A DNA stretch of 64,000 bases from Planotetraspora silvatica (GCF_016863315.1 NZ_BOOQ01000041.1:62001-126000), one strand, 5' to 3'; positions 8,238 through 18,572 are shown, counted from the first letter of the stretch. The notes: a model not told the origin generated them from the sequence alone. Translations and numbers: made by a program.

Positions 8238-8990
8238 GTGCGGGTCGCCCTGTTCATCACCTGTGTCAACGACACGCTTTTTCCGGGCACCGGGAAGGCG
8301 GTCGTGACCCTGCTCCGGAGGCTCGGCGTCGACGTCGACTTCCCGGAGGCGCAGACCTGTTGCGGGCAGATGCACCTCAACACCGGCTACCGCGAGGAGG
8401 GCGCACGGCTGGCGCACCACTTCGTGGACGTGTTCCGCGGCTACGACGCCGTCGTCGTCCCCTCGGGGTCGTGCGGCGCGATGGTGCGGGAGCAGTACCC
8501 CAAACTGGCGGACGGCGGCGCCTTCGCTGAGGCGGTGGCCGCGACGGTCCCGCGGGTGTACGACCTGTCGGAGTTCCTGATCGACGTGCTCGGGGTCACC
8601 GATGTCGGCGCCTACTTCCCCCACCGGGTCACATACCATCCGACCTGCCACTCGCTCCGGGGGCTCCACCTGGGTGACCGGCCGAGAAGGCTGCTCGAGC
8701 AGGTCAAGGGCCTGGAGCTCGTCCCGTTGCCGGGTGCTGAGGAGTGTTGCGGCTTCGGCGGCACCTTTGCTGTGAAAAATCCGGATATATCGGCGGCCAT
8801 GTGCGGCGACAAGGTCCGCAACGTGCTGGACACGGGCGCCGAGGTGCTCTGCGCGGCCGACAACTCCTGCCTGATGCACATCGGCGGAACGCTCACCCGT
8901 CAGAAGGCGGGCGTGCGGGTCATGCATCTCGCCGAGATCCTGGCGTCCACCGCACCGGGCGACACCCACGAACGGGGGGACTCGCGATGA
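8238..8990 (+). CDS. lutA: Lactate utilisation protein A (Fe-S oxidoreductase subunit)
   Basis: The 250-residue LutA/LldE protein belongs to the CCG-domain family. It carries QTCCGQMHLNTG near residue 40, a YHPTCHSLRG segment, and EECCGFGGTFAVKNP in the C-terminal half, which are the usual cysteine-rich ligand motifs. With LutB and LutC it oxidises L-lactate to pyruvate in the cytoplasm. The frame is open upstream, but the GTG at 8238 is preceded by GGGAGGG and gives the usual N terminus. An earlier ATG in frame would lie inside the operators. The stop overlaps the lutB start (ATGA). Confidence 0.93.
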   Translation: MRVALFITCVNDTLFPGTGKAVVTLLRRLGVDVDFPEAQTCCGQMHLNTGYREEGARLAHHFVDVFRGYDAVVVPSGSCGAMVREQYPKLADGGAFAEAVAATVPRVYDLSEFLIDVLGVTDVGAYFPHRVTYHPTCHSLRGLHLGDRPRRLLEQVKGLELVPLPGAEECCGFGGTFAVKNPDISAAMCGDKVRNVLDTGAEVLCAADNSCLMHIGGTLTRQKAGVRVMHLAEILASTAPGDTHERGDSR

Positions 8991-10429
8991 GCCGCACCTT
9001 CCTCGGCATGCCGGGAACCGTCTCCATGATGGGCTACTCCGGCAAGGAGGGCTTCCCCGAGAACGCCGCGAAAGCCGTGCGGAACTCCCAGCTCAGGTTC
9101 AACCTGCGCAAGGCGACCGGGACGATCCGCGGCAGGCGGGCGAGCGTCGTGGGGGAGCTGCCCGACTGGCCGGACCTGCGCCAGGCCGGCAAGGCGATCA
9201 AGGACCACACCCTCCGCAATCTCGACACCTACCTCGTCCAGCTCGAGGAGGCCGTCACGAAGGCCGGCGGCCACGTGCACTGGGCCCGTGACGCCGCCGA
9301 GGCCAACAGGATCGTCACCGACCTCGTCAAGGCCACGGGCGAGACGCAGGTGGTCAAGGTCAAGTCGATGGCCACTCAGGAGATCGGGCTCAACGAGGCC
9401 CTGCACGACGAGGGCATCACCGCGTACGAGACGGACCTGGCCGAGCTGATCGTCCAGCTCGGGGACGACTGGCCCTCCCACATCCTGGTCCCGGCCATCC
9501 ACCGGAACCGGTCGGAGATCCGCGAGATCTTCGTCCGGCACATGTCCGAGTGGGGCCGTCCCGCGCCGGAGAAGCTCACCGACGACCCCGCGGCCCTGGC
9601 CGAGGCCGCCCGCCTGCACCTGCGGGAACGCTTCCTGGCCACCAAGGTGGCCATCTCCGGGGCCAACTTCATGGTCGCGGAGACCGGGACGCTGGTCGTG
9701 CTGGAGTCCGAGGGCAACGGCCGGATGTGCCTGACCCTCCCGGAGACGCTGATCAGCGTGGTGGGCATCGAGAAGCTGCTGCCGACCTGGCGCGATCTCG
9801 AGGTGTTCCTCCAACTGCTGCCCAGAAGCTCGACCGGCGAGCGGATGAATCCGTACACCTCGATGTGGACCGGCGCGACCGAAGGCCAGGAGTTCCACCT
9901 CGTCCTGCTCGACAACGGCCGCACCCGCGTGCTCGCCGACGACCTCGGCCGCCAGGCGCTGCGCTGCATTCGCTGCTCGGCCTGCCTCAACGTCTGCCCC
10001 GTCTACGAACGCTCAGGCGGTCACGCGTACGGATCGGTATATCCGGGGCCGATCGGTGCGATCCTCACGCCGCAGCTTCGCGGGATGGAGTCCGAGCTCG
10101 ACCGGTCGCTGCCGTACGCCAGCTCGCTCTGCGGCGCGTGCTACGAGGTGTGCCCGGTCGCCATCGACATCCCGTCGGTCCTGGTCGAGCTGCGCGGCCG
10201 GAGCCGTCACCCGGTGGCGGAACGCGCGGGCATGGCCGCCGCCGGGTGGGTCCTCAACCGGTCGGGGCGACTGGCCCGGGCCCAGCGGATGGGCGGCCGG
10301 ATGCGCCGCCTCGTCCCGAAGCGGCTGCCGGGGCCGCTCGGCGGGTGGACCGACACCCGCGACCTCCCCGACATCCCGAAGGAGTCGTTCCGCGACTGGT
10401 GGAACCGTACGGACGGAGGCTCACGATGA
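8987..10429 (+). CDS. lutB: Lactate utilisation protein B (4Fe-4S protein)
   Basis: This 480-residue LutB/LldF protein combines an N-terminal LUD domain with a ferredoxin-like C-terminal region. Two 4Fe-4S motifs are visible: CIRCSACLNVCPVY starting at Cys327 and CGACYEVCPVAI further on. It passes electrons from lactate oxidation within the LutABC complex. The start was set at the ATG at 8987 because it overlaps the lutA stop and follows GGGGGGA. The gene in turn overlaps lutC by an ATGA, so the three proteins are translationally coupled. Confidence 0.93.
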   Translation: MSRTFLGMPGTVSMMGYSGKEGFPENAAKAVRNSQLRFNLRKATGTIRGRRASVVGELPDWPDLRQAGKAIKDHTLRNLDTYLVQLEEAVTKAGGHVHWARDAAEANRIVTDLVKATGETQVVKVKSMATQEIGLNEALHDEGITAYETDLAELIVQLGDDWPSHILVPAIHRNRSEIREIFVRHMSEWGRPAPEKLTDDPAALAEAARLHLRERFLATKVAISGANFMVAETGTLVVLESEGNGRMCLTLPETLISVVGIEKLLPTWRDLEVFLQLLPRSSTGERMNPYTSMWTGATEGQEFHLVLLDNGRTRVLADDLGRQALRCIRCSACLNVCPVYERSGGHAYGSVYPGPIGAILTPQLRGMESELDRSLPYASSLCGACYEVCPVAIDIPSVLVELRGRSRHPVAERAGMAAAGWVLNRSGRLARAQRMGGRMRRLVPKRLPGPLGGWTDTRDLPDIPKESFRDWWNRTDGGSR

Positions 10430-11052
10430 GCGCCCGCGATGTGATCCTCGCGCGCGTCCGCGCCGCGGTCGAGGGCGTCCCCGACGTCGAGATCCCCCGG
10501 TCCTACCGCGGTGCCGCTCCCGCCTCCGAGGGGCTGGTGGACCTGCTGGCGGAGCGTGTGCGCCACTACAAGGCCGCCGTCCACGTCGTGGAGGAGGCCG
10601 GGGTCGCGGAACTCGTCGCCGCGTCGCTGGCCGAGCGCCGCGCCCGGCGGCTCGTCGTGCCAGAGGGGTTCCCGGAGCCCTGGCTGCCGGCCCAGGGCTT
10701 CGAACGGATCGGCGACGAGCCGAGGCTGAGCGCGTCCGACCTCGACACGGCCGACGGGATCCTGACGACGTGCGCCGTCGCGATAGCGGAGACGGGGACG
10801 ATCGTGCTGGACGCCGGGGCGGGTCAGGGCCGGCGGGCGCTGACGCTCCTGCCGGACTTCCACCTGTGCGTCGTACGGCAGGACCAGATCGTGGCGAACG
10901 TCCCCGACGCCGTCGCCCGCCTCGACCCGGCGCGCCCCCTGACCTGGATCAGCGGCCCGTCCGCCACCAGTGACATCGAGCTCAACCGGGTCGAGGGCGT
11001 CCACGGCCCCCGGATCCTCGAGGTGGTCATCGTGACCCCGGCCGCCACCTGA
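10426..11052 (+). CDS. lutC: Lactate utilisation protein C (LUD domain)
   Basis: The 208-residue LutC/LldG protein is a single LUD domain with the conserved ADGILTTCAVAIAETGT segment and the LLPDFHLCVV strand. It is the third subunit of the L-lactate oxidation complex and has no cofactor motif of its own that I can see. Its ATG overlaps the lutB stop and follows GGAGG. The operon ends here; a convergent DUF2795 gene begins 9 bases downstream. Confidence 0.92.
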   Translation: MSARDVILARVRAAVEGVPDVEIPRSYRGAAPASEGLVDLLAERVRHYKAAVHVVEEAGVAELVAASLAERRARRLVVPEGFPEPWLPAQGFERIGDEPRLSASDLDTADGILTTCAVAIAETGTIVLDAGAGQGRRALTLLPDFHLCVVRQDQIVANVPDAVARLDPARPLTWISGPSATSDIELNRVEGVHGPRILEVVIVTPAAT

Positions 11053-11061
11053 CGGCCGCCT

Positions 11062-11475
11062 TCACCAGTGGCGTTGCACCCCCAGCCCGAGCGCCTCGGC
11101 GACCTGGCCGACGTTCTGGTACCTGAGGTCGGGCAGGTCGCGTACGGCCCGCAGCACGGCGTCGGGGGCGTTCTTGGCCTCGGCGTGGGTGAGGAGGTCG
11201 TGCGCGGCCGCCGGGTAGCGGGCGTCGCTGAGCCATTTCGCGAGGTTGCTGCGGCGTTCCACGTCAGCGGGCGTGATGCCGATCGGGGTGCCGGGCTCGT
11301 GGCCGGGGGGCGTCGTGCGGGGTGTCAGGTCGTCCTCCGGCAGTTGTGCGGGCTCGGGTTCCCTCCATTCCTCGGCGTGGGTCGTCCCGGCGCCGCGCAC
11401 GAGGCCCCCGGTCTCGTGTTTCCGCTCATCCTCGAGACGAGGGCCGTGCTCGGCGCTGCCACGTTGGATACTCAT
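11062..11475 (-). CDS. DUF2795 domain protein
   Basis: This is a 137-residue small soluble protein. The first 65 residues are charged, Pro- and Glu-rich and probably disordered. The C-terminal half (from ITPADVERRSNLAKWL to DLRYQNVGQVAEAL) matches the DUF2795 helical fold, which is widespread in actinomycetes and has no settled function. It is divergent from the tandem GNAT gene and convergent with lutC, so context does not assign a role. Confidence 0.75.
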   Translation of the reverse strand: MSIQRGSAEHGPRLEDERKHETGGLVRGAGTTHAEEWREPEPAQLPEDDLTPRTTPPGHEPGTPIGITPADVERRSNLAKWLSDARYPAAAHDLLTHAEAKNAPDAVLRAVRDLPDLRYQNVGQVAEALGLGVQRHW

Positions 11476-11619
11476 GACCTCACCTCCCGAATAGGGTCAT
11501 GAGGTGCCTCGTACCCGGCCGGGCCGCCCCAAACATCGGCGACGGCCTGCCCGGAACGTGCGCAGGCCCTGGTGGGCGAAGAAACAGACGAGGAATCGGC
11601 ATCCCCCTGGAGTGGCGCT

Positions 11620-12696
11620 GTGTTCGACGAGCAGCTGACGATCAACACCGAACGACTGGTCCTGCGGCCGTTCGGACCCCAGGACGCCGTCATGGTCCGG
11701 ACGGTCATCAACGAGGGGGCGTACTCCACCGCGCTGCCGCCCGGCGCCCCCGGGCATCCGGCGGGGATACCGCAGTGGTTGTCCCAGGGCGTCCATGAGC
11801 TGTGGCGCTCCGGTCAGGGGATCCACCTCGCCATGGAGACCTCAGGGGCCCTCGTCGGTGCGATCAGCCTGTTCAAGACCCAGTGGGGCGCCGCCACGTC
11901 GGAGGTGGGGTACGGCGTGCATCCGGCGTACCGCGGCCGGGGCTACGCGACCGAGGCCGTCAGGGGTCTGACCGGCCGCCTGCTCCGTCCGGACGCCCTG
12001 CGCCGGATCGAGTTGCGGGCCAACGCCGACAACGTCGCGTCCATCCGGGTGGCGGAGAAGGCCGGCTTCACCCGCGAGGGGCTGCTGCGCGGTGCGGGGT
12101 TCGAGGACGACGGCCCGCACGACCTGGTGGTCTTCGGCATGCTCCGCGGCGACACCAGCGTGGAGCGCCGTCTGGAGAGCGACCGGCTGATCCTGCGGCC
12201 TTTCGTCAAGCGCGACGCCTTCGACCTGCTGGCCGCGGTGCGGGACGACGCCGAGATCGGCCGCTGGATGCCGTGGGCGGAGGGCTTCACGCTCGAGCGC
12301 GCGCTCGACTGGTGCACCCGTGTCGCGCACCCCGCAGGCGCGGCCATCGGCGGCAATTTCGCCATCGAGCCGCGGGAGGGCGGGCGCCTGGCCGGCGCCA
12401 TCGGCATCCAGCGCGAGGACCATGAGCGGGGCGACGTCGAGGTCGGGTACTGGATCTCGCCCTGGGCCCGGCGGCAGGGATACGCGGCGGAGGCGACCAG
12501 GATCGTCACCGCGCACCTGCTCGACGCGGGGTTCCACCGCGTTCACCTGCTGGTCGCGACGGGTAACCACGCCAGTCAGGCGGTCGCCAGAAGGGCCGGT
12601 TTCATCGAGGAGGGCATCCTGCGCAAGGCGCTTCCCGTGCATGGCGGGCGGGCCGATGCCGTACTGTTCAGTGTCCTTAAAGGGGAAATTAAGTGA
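11620..12696 (+). CDS. Tandem GNAT acetyltransferase (two RimJ/RimL-type domains)
   Basis: The 358-residue protein contains two GNAT domains in series. Domain 1 (about 5-165) begins with NTERLVLRPF and has the acetyl-CoA loop HPAYRGRGYATEA. Domain 2 (about 175-358) begins with ESDRLILRPF and has SPWARRQGYAAEA. Each domain alone resembles ribosomal-protein or small-molecule N-acetyltransferases, so this looks like an internal duplication or fusion; the substrate is unknown. The GTG at 11620 is preferred because TGGAG lies 7 bases upstream; an in-frame GTG at 11572 has no ribosome site. A run of A and T follows the stop. Confidence 0.85.
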   Translation: MFDEQLTINTERLVLRPFGPQDAVMVRTVINEGAYSTALPPGAPGHPAGIPQWLSQGVHELWRSGQGIHLAMETSGALVGAISLFKTQWGAATSEVGYGVHPAYRGRGYATEAVRGLTGRLLRPDALRRIELRANADNVASIRVAEKAGFTREGLLRGAGFEDDGPHDLVVFGMLRGDTSVERRLESDRLILRPFVKRDAFDLLAAVRDDAEIGRWMPWAEGFTLERALDWCTRVAHPAGAAIGGNFAIEPREGGRLAGAIGIQREDHERGDVEVGYWISPWARRQGYAAEATRIVTAHLLDAGFHRVHLLVATGNHASQAVARRAGFIEEGILRKALPVHGGRADAVLFSVLKGEIK

Positions 12697-12821
12697 GAAA
12701 AGGTAAAAAATTTCCTCGCCACCTGGGCCTATCGGTCAAGAGGCGCCCATGATTGGGCCCGGAGGGTTATCCTCACGAGCCGGATCACGTCTCCGCAGGT
12801 CAAGGCATGGGAGATCAGTAA

Positions 12822-13826
12822 ATGAAACCGCCGCTGTTGCTCATCGGTCACGGTACCCACGATGAGACCGGCGTGGCCGAGTTCGGCAGAGTCGTGCACC
12901 GCCTCCGCTGCCGCCTCGACGCACTGCCCGCGGAGGTGAGCGGCGGTTTCATCACCAACGCCCGCCCTCCGCTGAGTGAATCCGTCTCCTCTCTCGTGGC
13001 ACGTGGGCACCACCACGTGATCGCGGTGCCCCTGAGCCTCACCGGCGACCGTCACGCCCTCGGCGACGTCCCCGGCACGATGGCGCTCGAACAGGAGCGG
13101 CACCCGACGCTCGAATACGACCTCGGCCGGCCACTGGGCGCCGACCCCCGCGTGCTCGGCATCCTCGCGGAGCGGCTCGCGGACGCCCGCGCGGAGATGC
13201 CCAGGCTGGTGACCGACGAGGTGCCCGAGTTCATCGGCCCGGCGGAGACCGCCGTGGTGCTGGTCGGCCACGGCTCCGCCGATCCCGAGGTGAACGCCGA
13301 GGTCCACCGGGTATCCCGGCTCTTCTGGGAGACGCACGCGCCCGACCTGCTCACGGTCGAGACGGCCTACGTCTCGCACTCCCGTCCCGGGGTCCCCGGC
13401 GGTCTGGAGCGCTGCCGCAGGCTCGGCGCCAAGCGGGTGATCGTCCTGCCGTACATCCTGTTCGCCGGGGCTGTGCTGGAGCGCATCTGGGCGCAGGCCC
13501 TTGCCTACGGCGCCAACCACGAGGGTATCGACATCCGCTGCGCCGAGGTCATCGGCGACTGCGAAGGCCTCGCCGACGTCGTGATCGACCGTTACGAGGA
13601 GGCCCTCGCCGGCGCGGGTGATTGGCCGGCGTCGCGCCGCTACCATGACATGCTCACGATCGAATCGCCCGTGCGCGCCAGGCTCGTCGTGTCCCCCGAC
13701 GCGGAAGCAGGCGCCGACCGCGAGCCCGGCCTCGACGCGGAGATCGGCGCCGAACTCGAGGCGGAGTTCGACGCGGAGATCGAGCCGGGGCTCGATGCCG
13801 GGACGGGGATCCCCAGCGCCGTCTGA
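12822..13826 (+). CDS. cbiX: Sirohydrochlorin chelatase, two-domain CbiX type
   Basis: The 334-residue protein has two CbiX-like chelatase repeats. The first starts with LLLIGHGTHDE (active-site His near residue 10); the second starts with VLVGHGSADPEVN near residue 146 and has LPYILFAGAVLERI. It inserts Co2+ or Fe2+ into sirohydrochlorin for cobalamin or siroheme. The last 35-40 residues are an acidic, repetitive Glu/Asp/Ala tail (DAEIGAELEAEFDAEIE) outside the fold. It lies 10 bases upstream of cobT and near cysG, which supports a corrinoid role. I looked for a cobalamin riboswitch in the 125 bases upstream and did not see one. Confidence 0.88.
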   Translation: MKPPLLLIGHGTHDETGVAEFGRVVHRLRCRLDALPAEVSGGFITNARPPLSESVSSLVARGHHHVIAVPLSLTGDRHALGDVPGTMALEQERHPTLEYDLGRPLGADPRVLGILAERLADARAEMPRLVTDEVPEFIGPAETAVVLVGHGSADPEVNAEVHRVSRLFWETHAPDLLTVETAYVSHSRPGVPGGLERCRRLGAKRVIVLPYILFAGAVLERIWAQALAYGANHEGIDIRCAEVIGDCEGLADVVIDRYEEALAGAGDWPASRRYHDMLTIESPVRARLVVSPDAEAGADREPGLDAEIGAELEAEFDAEIEPGLDAGTGIPSAV

Positions 13827-13836
13827 AGGAGTGAGC

Positions 13837-14922
13837 ATGACCCTGCTCGACGCGACAGTCGCCGCCATCTGGCCGGTCGACCCGGTCGCGATGGCTGAGG
13901 CACGAACTCATCAGGACCGTCTCACGAAGCCGCGGGGCTCCCTCGGCGCCCTCGAGGACGTCGCGGTACGGCTCGCCGGAGTCGCCGCGTCCTGCCCCCC
14001 GCCGCTCCCCGTGCCCGCCGCGCTGGCGATCTTCGCCGCCGACCACGGGGTCCACGCCCAGGGGGTCAGCCCCTGGCCGCAGGAGGTCACCGCCCAGATG
14101 GTGGCCAACTTCGCCGCGGGAGGCGCCGTCGCCAACGCGTTCGCCGCGCAGGTCGGCGCATCGGTGACGGTGGTCGACGTCGGGGTGGCCGCGGATCTGC
14201 CCTCGATGCCCGGAGTGTCGTCCCGCAAGGTCGCGTACGGCACGGCGGACCTGTCCCAGGGCCCCGCGATGACACGCGAGCAGGCCCTCCAGGCGCTCGC
14301 CGCCGGCATCGAGACCGCGGGGGATCTCGTCGCGGCAGGCAACCGCTGCCTGATCACCGGTGACATGGGAATCGCCAACACCACCGCCTCGGCCGCACTG
14401 ATCAGCGTGTTCACCGGCCGTGACCCGGCGTCCGCCACAGGGCGCGGCACCGGCGTGGACGACGCCATGTACCAGCACAAGATCGATGTGGTCCGCCGTG
14501 CGCTCACGGCCAACGGCTACGCGGAGGCGGGAGCCGTACCGCAGGGGCAGGACGCCGTCCTCCAGGCGCTCGCGGCCGTCGGCGGGTTCGAGCACGCGGG
14601 GATCGCCGGGCTGATCCTCGGCGCGGCGGCGGCCCGGGTGCCCGTCATCCTCGACGGCGTGATCGCGGGAGCGGCCGCCCTCGTCGCGACGGCGCTCGCC
14701 CCCGAGGCGGCGGGCTACTGCGTCGCCGGCCACCGCTCGGCCGAGCCCGGCCACTCGGTGGCGCTCTCCTACCTCGGGCTCCGCCCCCTGGTCGACCTCG
14801 AGCTCCGTCTCGGGGAGGGCACGGGCGGGCTGCTCGCGCATCCGCTTGTCAGCGCCGCGGTGCGGGTCATGCACGACGTGGCCACGTTCGACTCCGCAGG
14901 GGTGGCGGACAAGGAGCGTTGA
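13837..14922 (+). CDS. cobT: Nicotinate-nucleotide-dimethylbenzimidazole phosphoribosyltransferase
   Basis: This 361-residue CobT forms alpha-ribazole phosphate for the lower ligand of cobalamin. The family signature is clear: TKPRGSLGALE, FAADHGVHAQGVSPWPQEVT, TGDMGIANTT, GRGTGVDD and the C-terminal GEGTGG, whose Glu is the catalytic base. The ATG at 13837 follows GAAGGAG and is 10 bases after cbiX, so the two genes are one operon. The open frame upstream of this ATG only overlaps cbiX and was discarded. Confidence 0.95.
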   Translation: MTLLDATVAAIWPVDPVAMAEARTHQDRLTKPRGSLGALEDVAVRLAGVAASCPPPLPVPAALAIFAADHGVHAQGVSPWPQEVTAQMVANFAAGGAVANAFAAQVGASVTVVDVGVAADLPSMPGVSSRKVAYGTADLSQGPAMTREQALQALAAGIETAGDLVAAGNRCLITGDMGIANTTASAALISVFTGRDPASATGRGTGVDDAMYQHKIDVVRRALTANGYAEAGAVPQGQDAVLQALAAVGGFEHAGIAGLILGAAAARVPVILDGVIAGAAALVATALAPEAAGYCVAGHRSAEPGHSVALSYLGLRPLVDLELRLGEGTGGLLAHPLVSAAVRVMHDVATFDSAGVADKER

Positions 14923-15047
14923 CTCCCGGAATCCACCCATGACCTGATGGACTACCGATAAGTCTCATCCGGTGAGTGCCGTCACAGGTCAACGGGTAGG
15001 TTTGCCTCTTAACAGATCACGCTTGACGCATTAGGGAGACTGGGGTC

Positions 15048-16280
15048 ATGGCGCCCTACCTGCTCGGCCTCCGCCTCGACGGGCGGCGGGTGCTCGTCGT
15101 CGGGGGCGGACACGTCGCCCAGCGACGGGTTCCCACGCTGCTCGACGCCGGAGCGTCGGTCACCCTGGTCTCGCCGAGTGTCACCCCGGCGCTCGACGAC
15201 CTCATCGCCGACGGCCGGGTGACGTGGGAGCGGCGGCCGTACCAGGTCGGCGATTGCGACGGCGCCTGGCTGGTGCACGCCTGTACGAATCACCGCGAGG
15301 TCAACACGGCGATCGCCGCGGAGGCCGACGCCAAGCGCATCTGGTGTGTGCGGGCCGACGACAAGGACGCCTCCGCCGCCTGGACTCCGGCCAGCGGCCG
15401 GGTGGACGAGGTGAGCGTCGCCATCACCGCCGGGGGCGACCCCCGCCGGGCCGCGGGGATCCGCGACGCCGTCGTCGGCGCCCTGCGCGACGGCACCGTC
15501 GACGCCCGCCGCCACCGCACCAAGCCCGTCGGCGTCGCGCTCGTCGGCGGAGGTCCCGGCGATCCGGGCCTGATCACCGTCAGGGGCCGCCAGTTGCTGG
15601 CCCAGGCCGACGTCGTCGTCGCCGACCGCCTCGCACCGCGGGCCCTGCTCGACGAACTGCCCGCCGATGTCGAGCTCATCGACGCCGCGAAGATCCCTTA
15701 CGGCCGCGCACTCGCCCAAGATAAGATCAACGAGCTGCTCATCGAGCATGCCCGCAAGGGCAAGTTCGTGGTCCGGCTGAAGGGTGGCGACTCCTTCGTC
15801 TTCGGCCGCGGCGGCGAGGAGATGATCGCGTGCGCGAAGGCGGGCATCCCCGTGACCGTGGTCCCGGGCATCACGAGCGCCGTCGCCGTTCCCGCGTCCG
15901 CAGGCGTCCCCGTCACGCACAGAGGGGTCAGCCAGGAGTTCCACGTGATCTCCGTGCACGTGGCTCCGGACGACCCCCGATCCACCGTCGACTGGCCCGG
16001 ACTGGCGAGGTCGCAGGGGACTTTGGTGCTGCTGATGGGAGTTGAGCGCATCGGGCAGCTCGCCCGAACGCTGATTCGAGACGGACGTTCGCCGGAAACT
16101 CCCGTAATGGTGGTACAGGACGGTACTCTTCCCACCCAGCGAGCTGTCATCGCCACGCTCTCCACGGTGGCGGAACGAGTGACCGCGGCGGGGATACGGC
16201 CGCCTGCGATCGTGATCGTCGGCGAGGTCGTCAGAGTCGGCCAGGAGATCGAGATGGTGCGAGCGGAGCGGGTCCCGTGA
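15048..16280 (+). CDS. cysG: Siroheme synthase / uroporphyrinogen-III C-methyltransferase fusion (CysG-like)
   Basis: The 410-residue protein fuses an N-terminal NAD-dependent precorrin-2 dehydrogenase/ferrochelatase domain ([20 protein letters not shown], residues 1-150) to a SUMT methyltransferase domain ([18 protein letters not shown] from about residue 163, then [14 protein letters not shown] and [13 protein letters not shown]). It makes precorrin-2 and siroheme from uroporphyrinogen III. It follows cbiX and cobT after 125 bases, so it probably has its own promoter. Its stop codon overlaps the GTG of the next gene (GTGA), coupling a tetrapyrrole gene to a dynamin-like GTPase pair. Confidence 0.93.
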   Translation: MAPYLLGLRLDGRRVLVVGGGHVAQRRVPTLLDAGASVTLVSPSVTPALDDLIADGRVTWERRPYQVGDCDGAWLVHACTNHREVNTAIAAEADAKRIWCVRADDKDASAAWTPASGRVDEVSVAITAGGDPRRAAGIRDAVVGALRDGTVDARRHRTKPVGVALVGGGPGDPGLITVRGRQLLAQADVVVADRLAPRALLDELPADVELIDAAKIPYGRALAQDKINELLIEHARKGKFVVRLKGGDSFVFGRGGEEMIACAKAGIPVTVVPGITSAVAVPASAGVPVTHRGVSQEFHVISVHVAPDDPRSTVDWPGLARSQGTLVLLMGVERIGQLARTLIRDGRSPETPVMVVQDGTLPTQRAVIATLSTVAERVTAAGIRPPAIVIVGEVVRVGQEIEMVRAERVP

Positions 16281-18535
16281 AATCGGCTGCCAAGAACACG
16301 CCCGACCCCGAGGCCGTCGAGCAGTCCGGCGAGACCGTGGAGCCGGTCATCGAAGGGCAGCCCGAGAGGCCGGGGGAACAGACCATCACGTTCCGCTCGA
16401 TCCGTGATGAGGATCCTGGCGGACCCGAGCCGGACGAAGGGCCGGACGACGAAGGGCCGGACGCCGGGGGGCCCGGCCTGGCGGAGTCCGGCGCGGTGGA
16501 GTTCGGCGCGGTGCAGTCCGACGCGGGCGGCGCCTCCGGCGACGAGCGGGACGGCGGTGCGGATTCCGCCGGAAGCGCCGGCTCCCCGGACGCGCCCGAA
16601 GCCTCCTCGCCGGACGCGCCCGAAGCCTCCTCGCCGGACGCTCCTGAAGCCTCCTCGCCGGACGCTCCTGAAGCCTCCTCGCCGGACGGGCCCGAAGCCT
16701 CTTTCTTAGACGGGCCCGATGCCTCGGGCGAGACCTCCGGCGGGACGGATCCTCCGGGCGAGCCCGCCGACGAGGAGGTCTCCGAGCCGTCGGGGGAGCC
16801 CGACGGCGATGGGTCCCCTGAAGGGACCTCGTCCCCCAACGGCGGACCCGTGCGGGAGATGCCGCTGCCCGAGCCGGTGTCCGCTGCGCTGACCGCCGCA
16901 CTCGCCCAGCTTCGCGTGGCCGTGAAGGGCCTCCACTTCGGCCTCGACGTGCCCGGCTCCGACGAGGCGCGCAAGACCCAGAACGCCGTGCTGGCCCAGA
17001 TCGACGACTACGTCATCCCGCGTGTCCACATGAGCACGGCCCCCGCACTGATCGTCGTGGCCGGTTCCACCGGAGCGGGCAAGTCCACCCTGGTCAACAC
17101 GCTGGCCGCGCAGAACGTGACGAAGACGGGCGTGCGGCGCCCGACCACCGGAACCCCCGTGCTCGCCTGCCACCCCGACGACTACGAGTGGTTCGCCAAG
17201 GGCGACCTGCTCGGCGGCCTGACCAGGGTCGACAAGCTGAGCGAGGACACGGGACCGGATTCCGTCGTGCTCGTGCCGACCCCCCGGCTGCCGCAGGGGG
17301 TGGCACTCCTCGACACACCGGACATCGACTCCGTCGTCGAGGAACACCAGGACATCGCTCACCGCATGCTCGACGCGGCCGACCTGTGGGTGTTCGTCAC
17401 CACCGCCGCCCGGTACGCCGACGCGCCGTCCTGGGGACTCCTGCGTCGCGCTAAGGAACGTGGAGCGCGCCTGGTCATCGTCCTGTCCCGGGTCCCGATG
17501 AAGTCCCGCGACGTCATCGTCAAGCACTTCGGCCGAATGCTCGACGAGTACGGCCTGGCCGACGTCGAGAGGTTCGTCATCAACGAGACGGCCGTACGCG
17601 AGGGACGGCTGGCCGACGAGGAGGTCACCGACCTCCGCCTGTGGATGGCGGAGTTGTCGGTCGACGACGAGGCTCGCGCCGAGGCCGTGCAGGCGACGCT
17701 GAACGGCGTGTTCGACAGCTTCAGAACCCGCCTGCCCGCCCTGGCCAGGCATCTGGAGACGCAGGTGGCGCTCCGTGCGGACCTGCGCTCCGACGTCGAC
17801 TCGGCCTACATGGCGGCACTCGCGGAGATCGACGAGGCGACCAGGAACGGCTCGCTGCTCAGAGGCGAGGTGCTCGCCCGCTGGCAGGACTTCGCCGGCT
17901 CCGGCGATCTCATGCGCACCCTCCAGTTGCGGCGCGGCGGAAAGGCCCAGCACAAGGGCCCGGAACGGCTCCGCGCTCTGAAGTCCGCCCTGCGCACCGG
18001 CCTCGAGTCGGTGATCACCTCGGCGGCGCAGCGCGCGGCGGAGGAGGTCGTCGTCCGGTGGCGCCAGCGCGCCGGCGCCGGGGACCGGCTCGCCGCCACC
18101 CCCGGGCTCGGCCGTCCCTCCGACGAGGTCGTGCGGAGGACCGCGCGGACCATCACGGCGTGGCAGGACCACGTGACCGAGCTGATCAGGACCGAGGGCG
18201 TCACCAAGCGGTCCGTGGCCAGGCTGGTCTCCTTCGACGTCGAGTCCCTGTCCCTGATCTTCACCGTCGGGCTGCTCGGCTACGGCACCACCGACGTCTC
18301 GGTGGGCGCCGGCAACAGCGCCCTGCCCCAGCGGCTGCTGCGCGGTCTGCTCGGCGCGGAGTCCCTGCGCAGCATCAGCGCCAAGGCCCGCAGCGATCTC
18401 CGCGCGCGGATCGGTCTGCTCTTCGACGAGGAGACCCTGCGCTACGTCGACGAGCTCGACAGCGCCGGGATCCCCGACGAGGCCGCCGCCACCCGGCTCT
18501 ACCAGGCCACGTACAACCTCGAGGTCGCACGATGA
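16277..18535 (+). CDS. Dynamin-like GTPase with long acidic N-terminal tail
   Basis: This 752-residue protein has a disordered, acidic N-terminal region of about 195 residues, including six 8-residue SPDAPEAS-type repeats, and then a dynamin-family GTPase domain. G1 is GSTGAGKST, the switch I region is RRPTTGTP, G3 is DTPDID; the G4 motif is not canonical (VLSRVP). A helical region follows to the C terminus with a hydrophobic segment near [12 protein letters not shown]. It forms a pair with the next GTPase. Such pairs in sporulating actinomycetes resemble DynA/DynB, which stabilise FtsZ rings in sporulation septation; that role here is inferred. The GTG start overlaps the cysG stop. Confidence 0.82.
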   Translation: MKSAAKNTPDPEAVEQSGETVEPVIEGQPERPGEQTITFRSIRDEDPGGPEPDEGPDDEGPDAGGPGLAESGAVEFGAVQSDAGGASGDERDGGADSAGSAGSPDAPEASSPDAPEASSPDAPEASSPDAPEASSPDGPEASFLDGPDASGETSGGTDPPGEPADEEVSEPSGEPDGDGSPEGTSSPNGGPVREMPLPEPVSAALTAALAQLRVAVKGLHFGLDVPGSDEARKTQNAVLAQIDDYVIPRVHMSTAPALIVVAGSTGAGKSTLVNTLAAQNVTKTGVRRPTTGTPVLACHPDDYEWFAKGDLLGGLTRVDKLSEDTGPDSVVLVPTPRLPQGVALLDTPDIDSVVEEHQDIAHRMLDAADLWVFVTTAARYADAPSWGLLRRAKERGARLVIVLSRVPMKSRDVIVKHFGRMLDEYGLADVERFVINETAVREGRLADEEVTDLRLWMAELSVDDEARAEAVQATLNGVFDSFRTRLPALARHLETQVALRADLRSDVDSAYMAALAEIDEATRNGSLLRGEVLARWQDFAGSGDLMRTLQLRRGGKAQHKGPERLRALKSALRTGLESVITSAAQRAAEEVVVRWRQRAGAGDRLAATPGLGRPSDEVVRRTARTITAWQDHVTELIRTEGVTKRSVARLVSFDVESLSLIFTVGLLGYGTTDVSVGAGNSALPQRLLRGLLGAESLRSISAKARSDLRARIGLLFDEETLRYVDELDSAGIPDEAAATRLYQATYNLEVAR
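16583..16726 (+). repeat. Six in-frame 24-bp tandem repeats encoding SPDAPEAS-type units
   Basis: Six consecutive 24-base units encode four SPDAPEAS copies, one SPDGPEAS and one diverged FLDGPDAS. They lie in the disordered N-terminal tail of the first GTPase. Unit number is likely to vary between strains through slippage. Confidence 0.85.
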
Positions 18536-18572
18536 CTCCGGCGACGTTCCCCGGCACCACGGTGGGAGATCG

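Noticed and set aside
12697-12821. Cobalamin riboswitch before cbiX
   Set aside because: The gap is only 125 bases and the conserved B12-box and receptor motifs are not visible.
14923-15047. Alternative-sigma promoter before cysG, suggested by GGAAT near 14935
   Set aside because: No GTT occurs at the required 18-19 base spacing.
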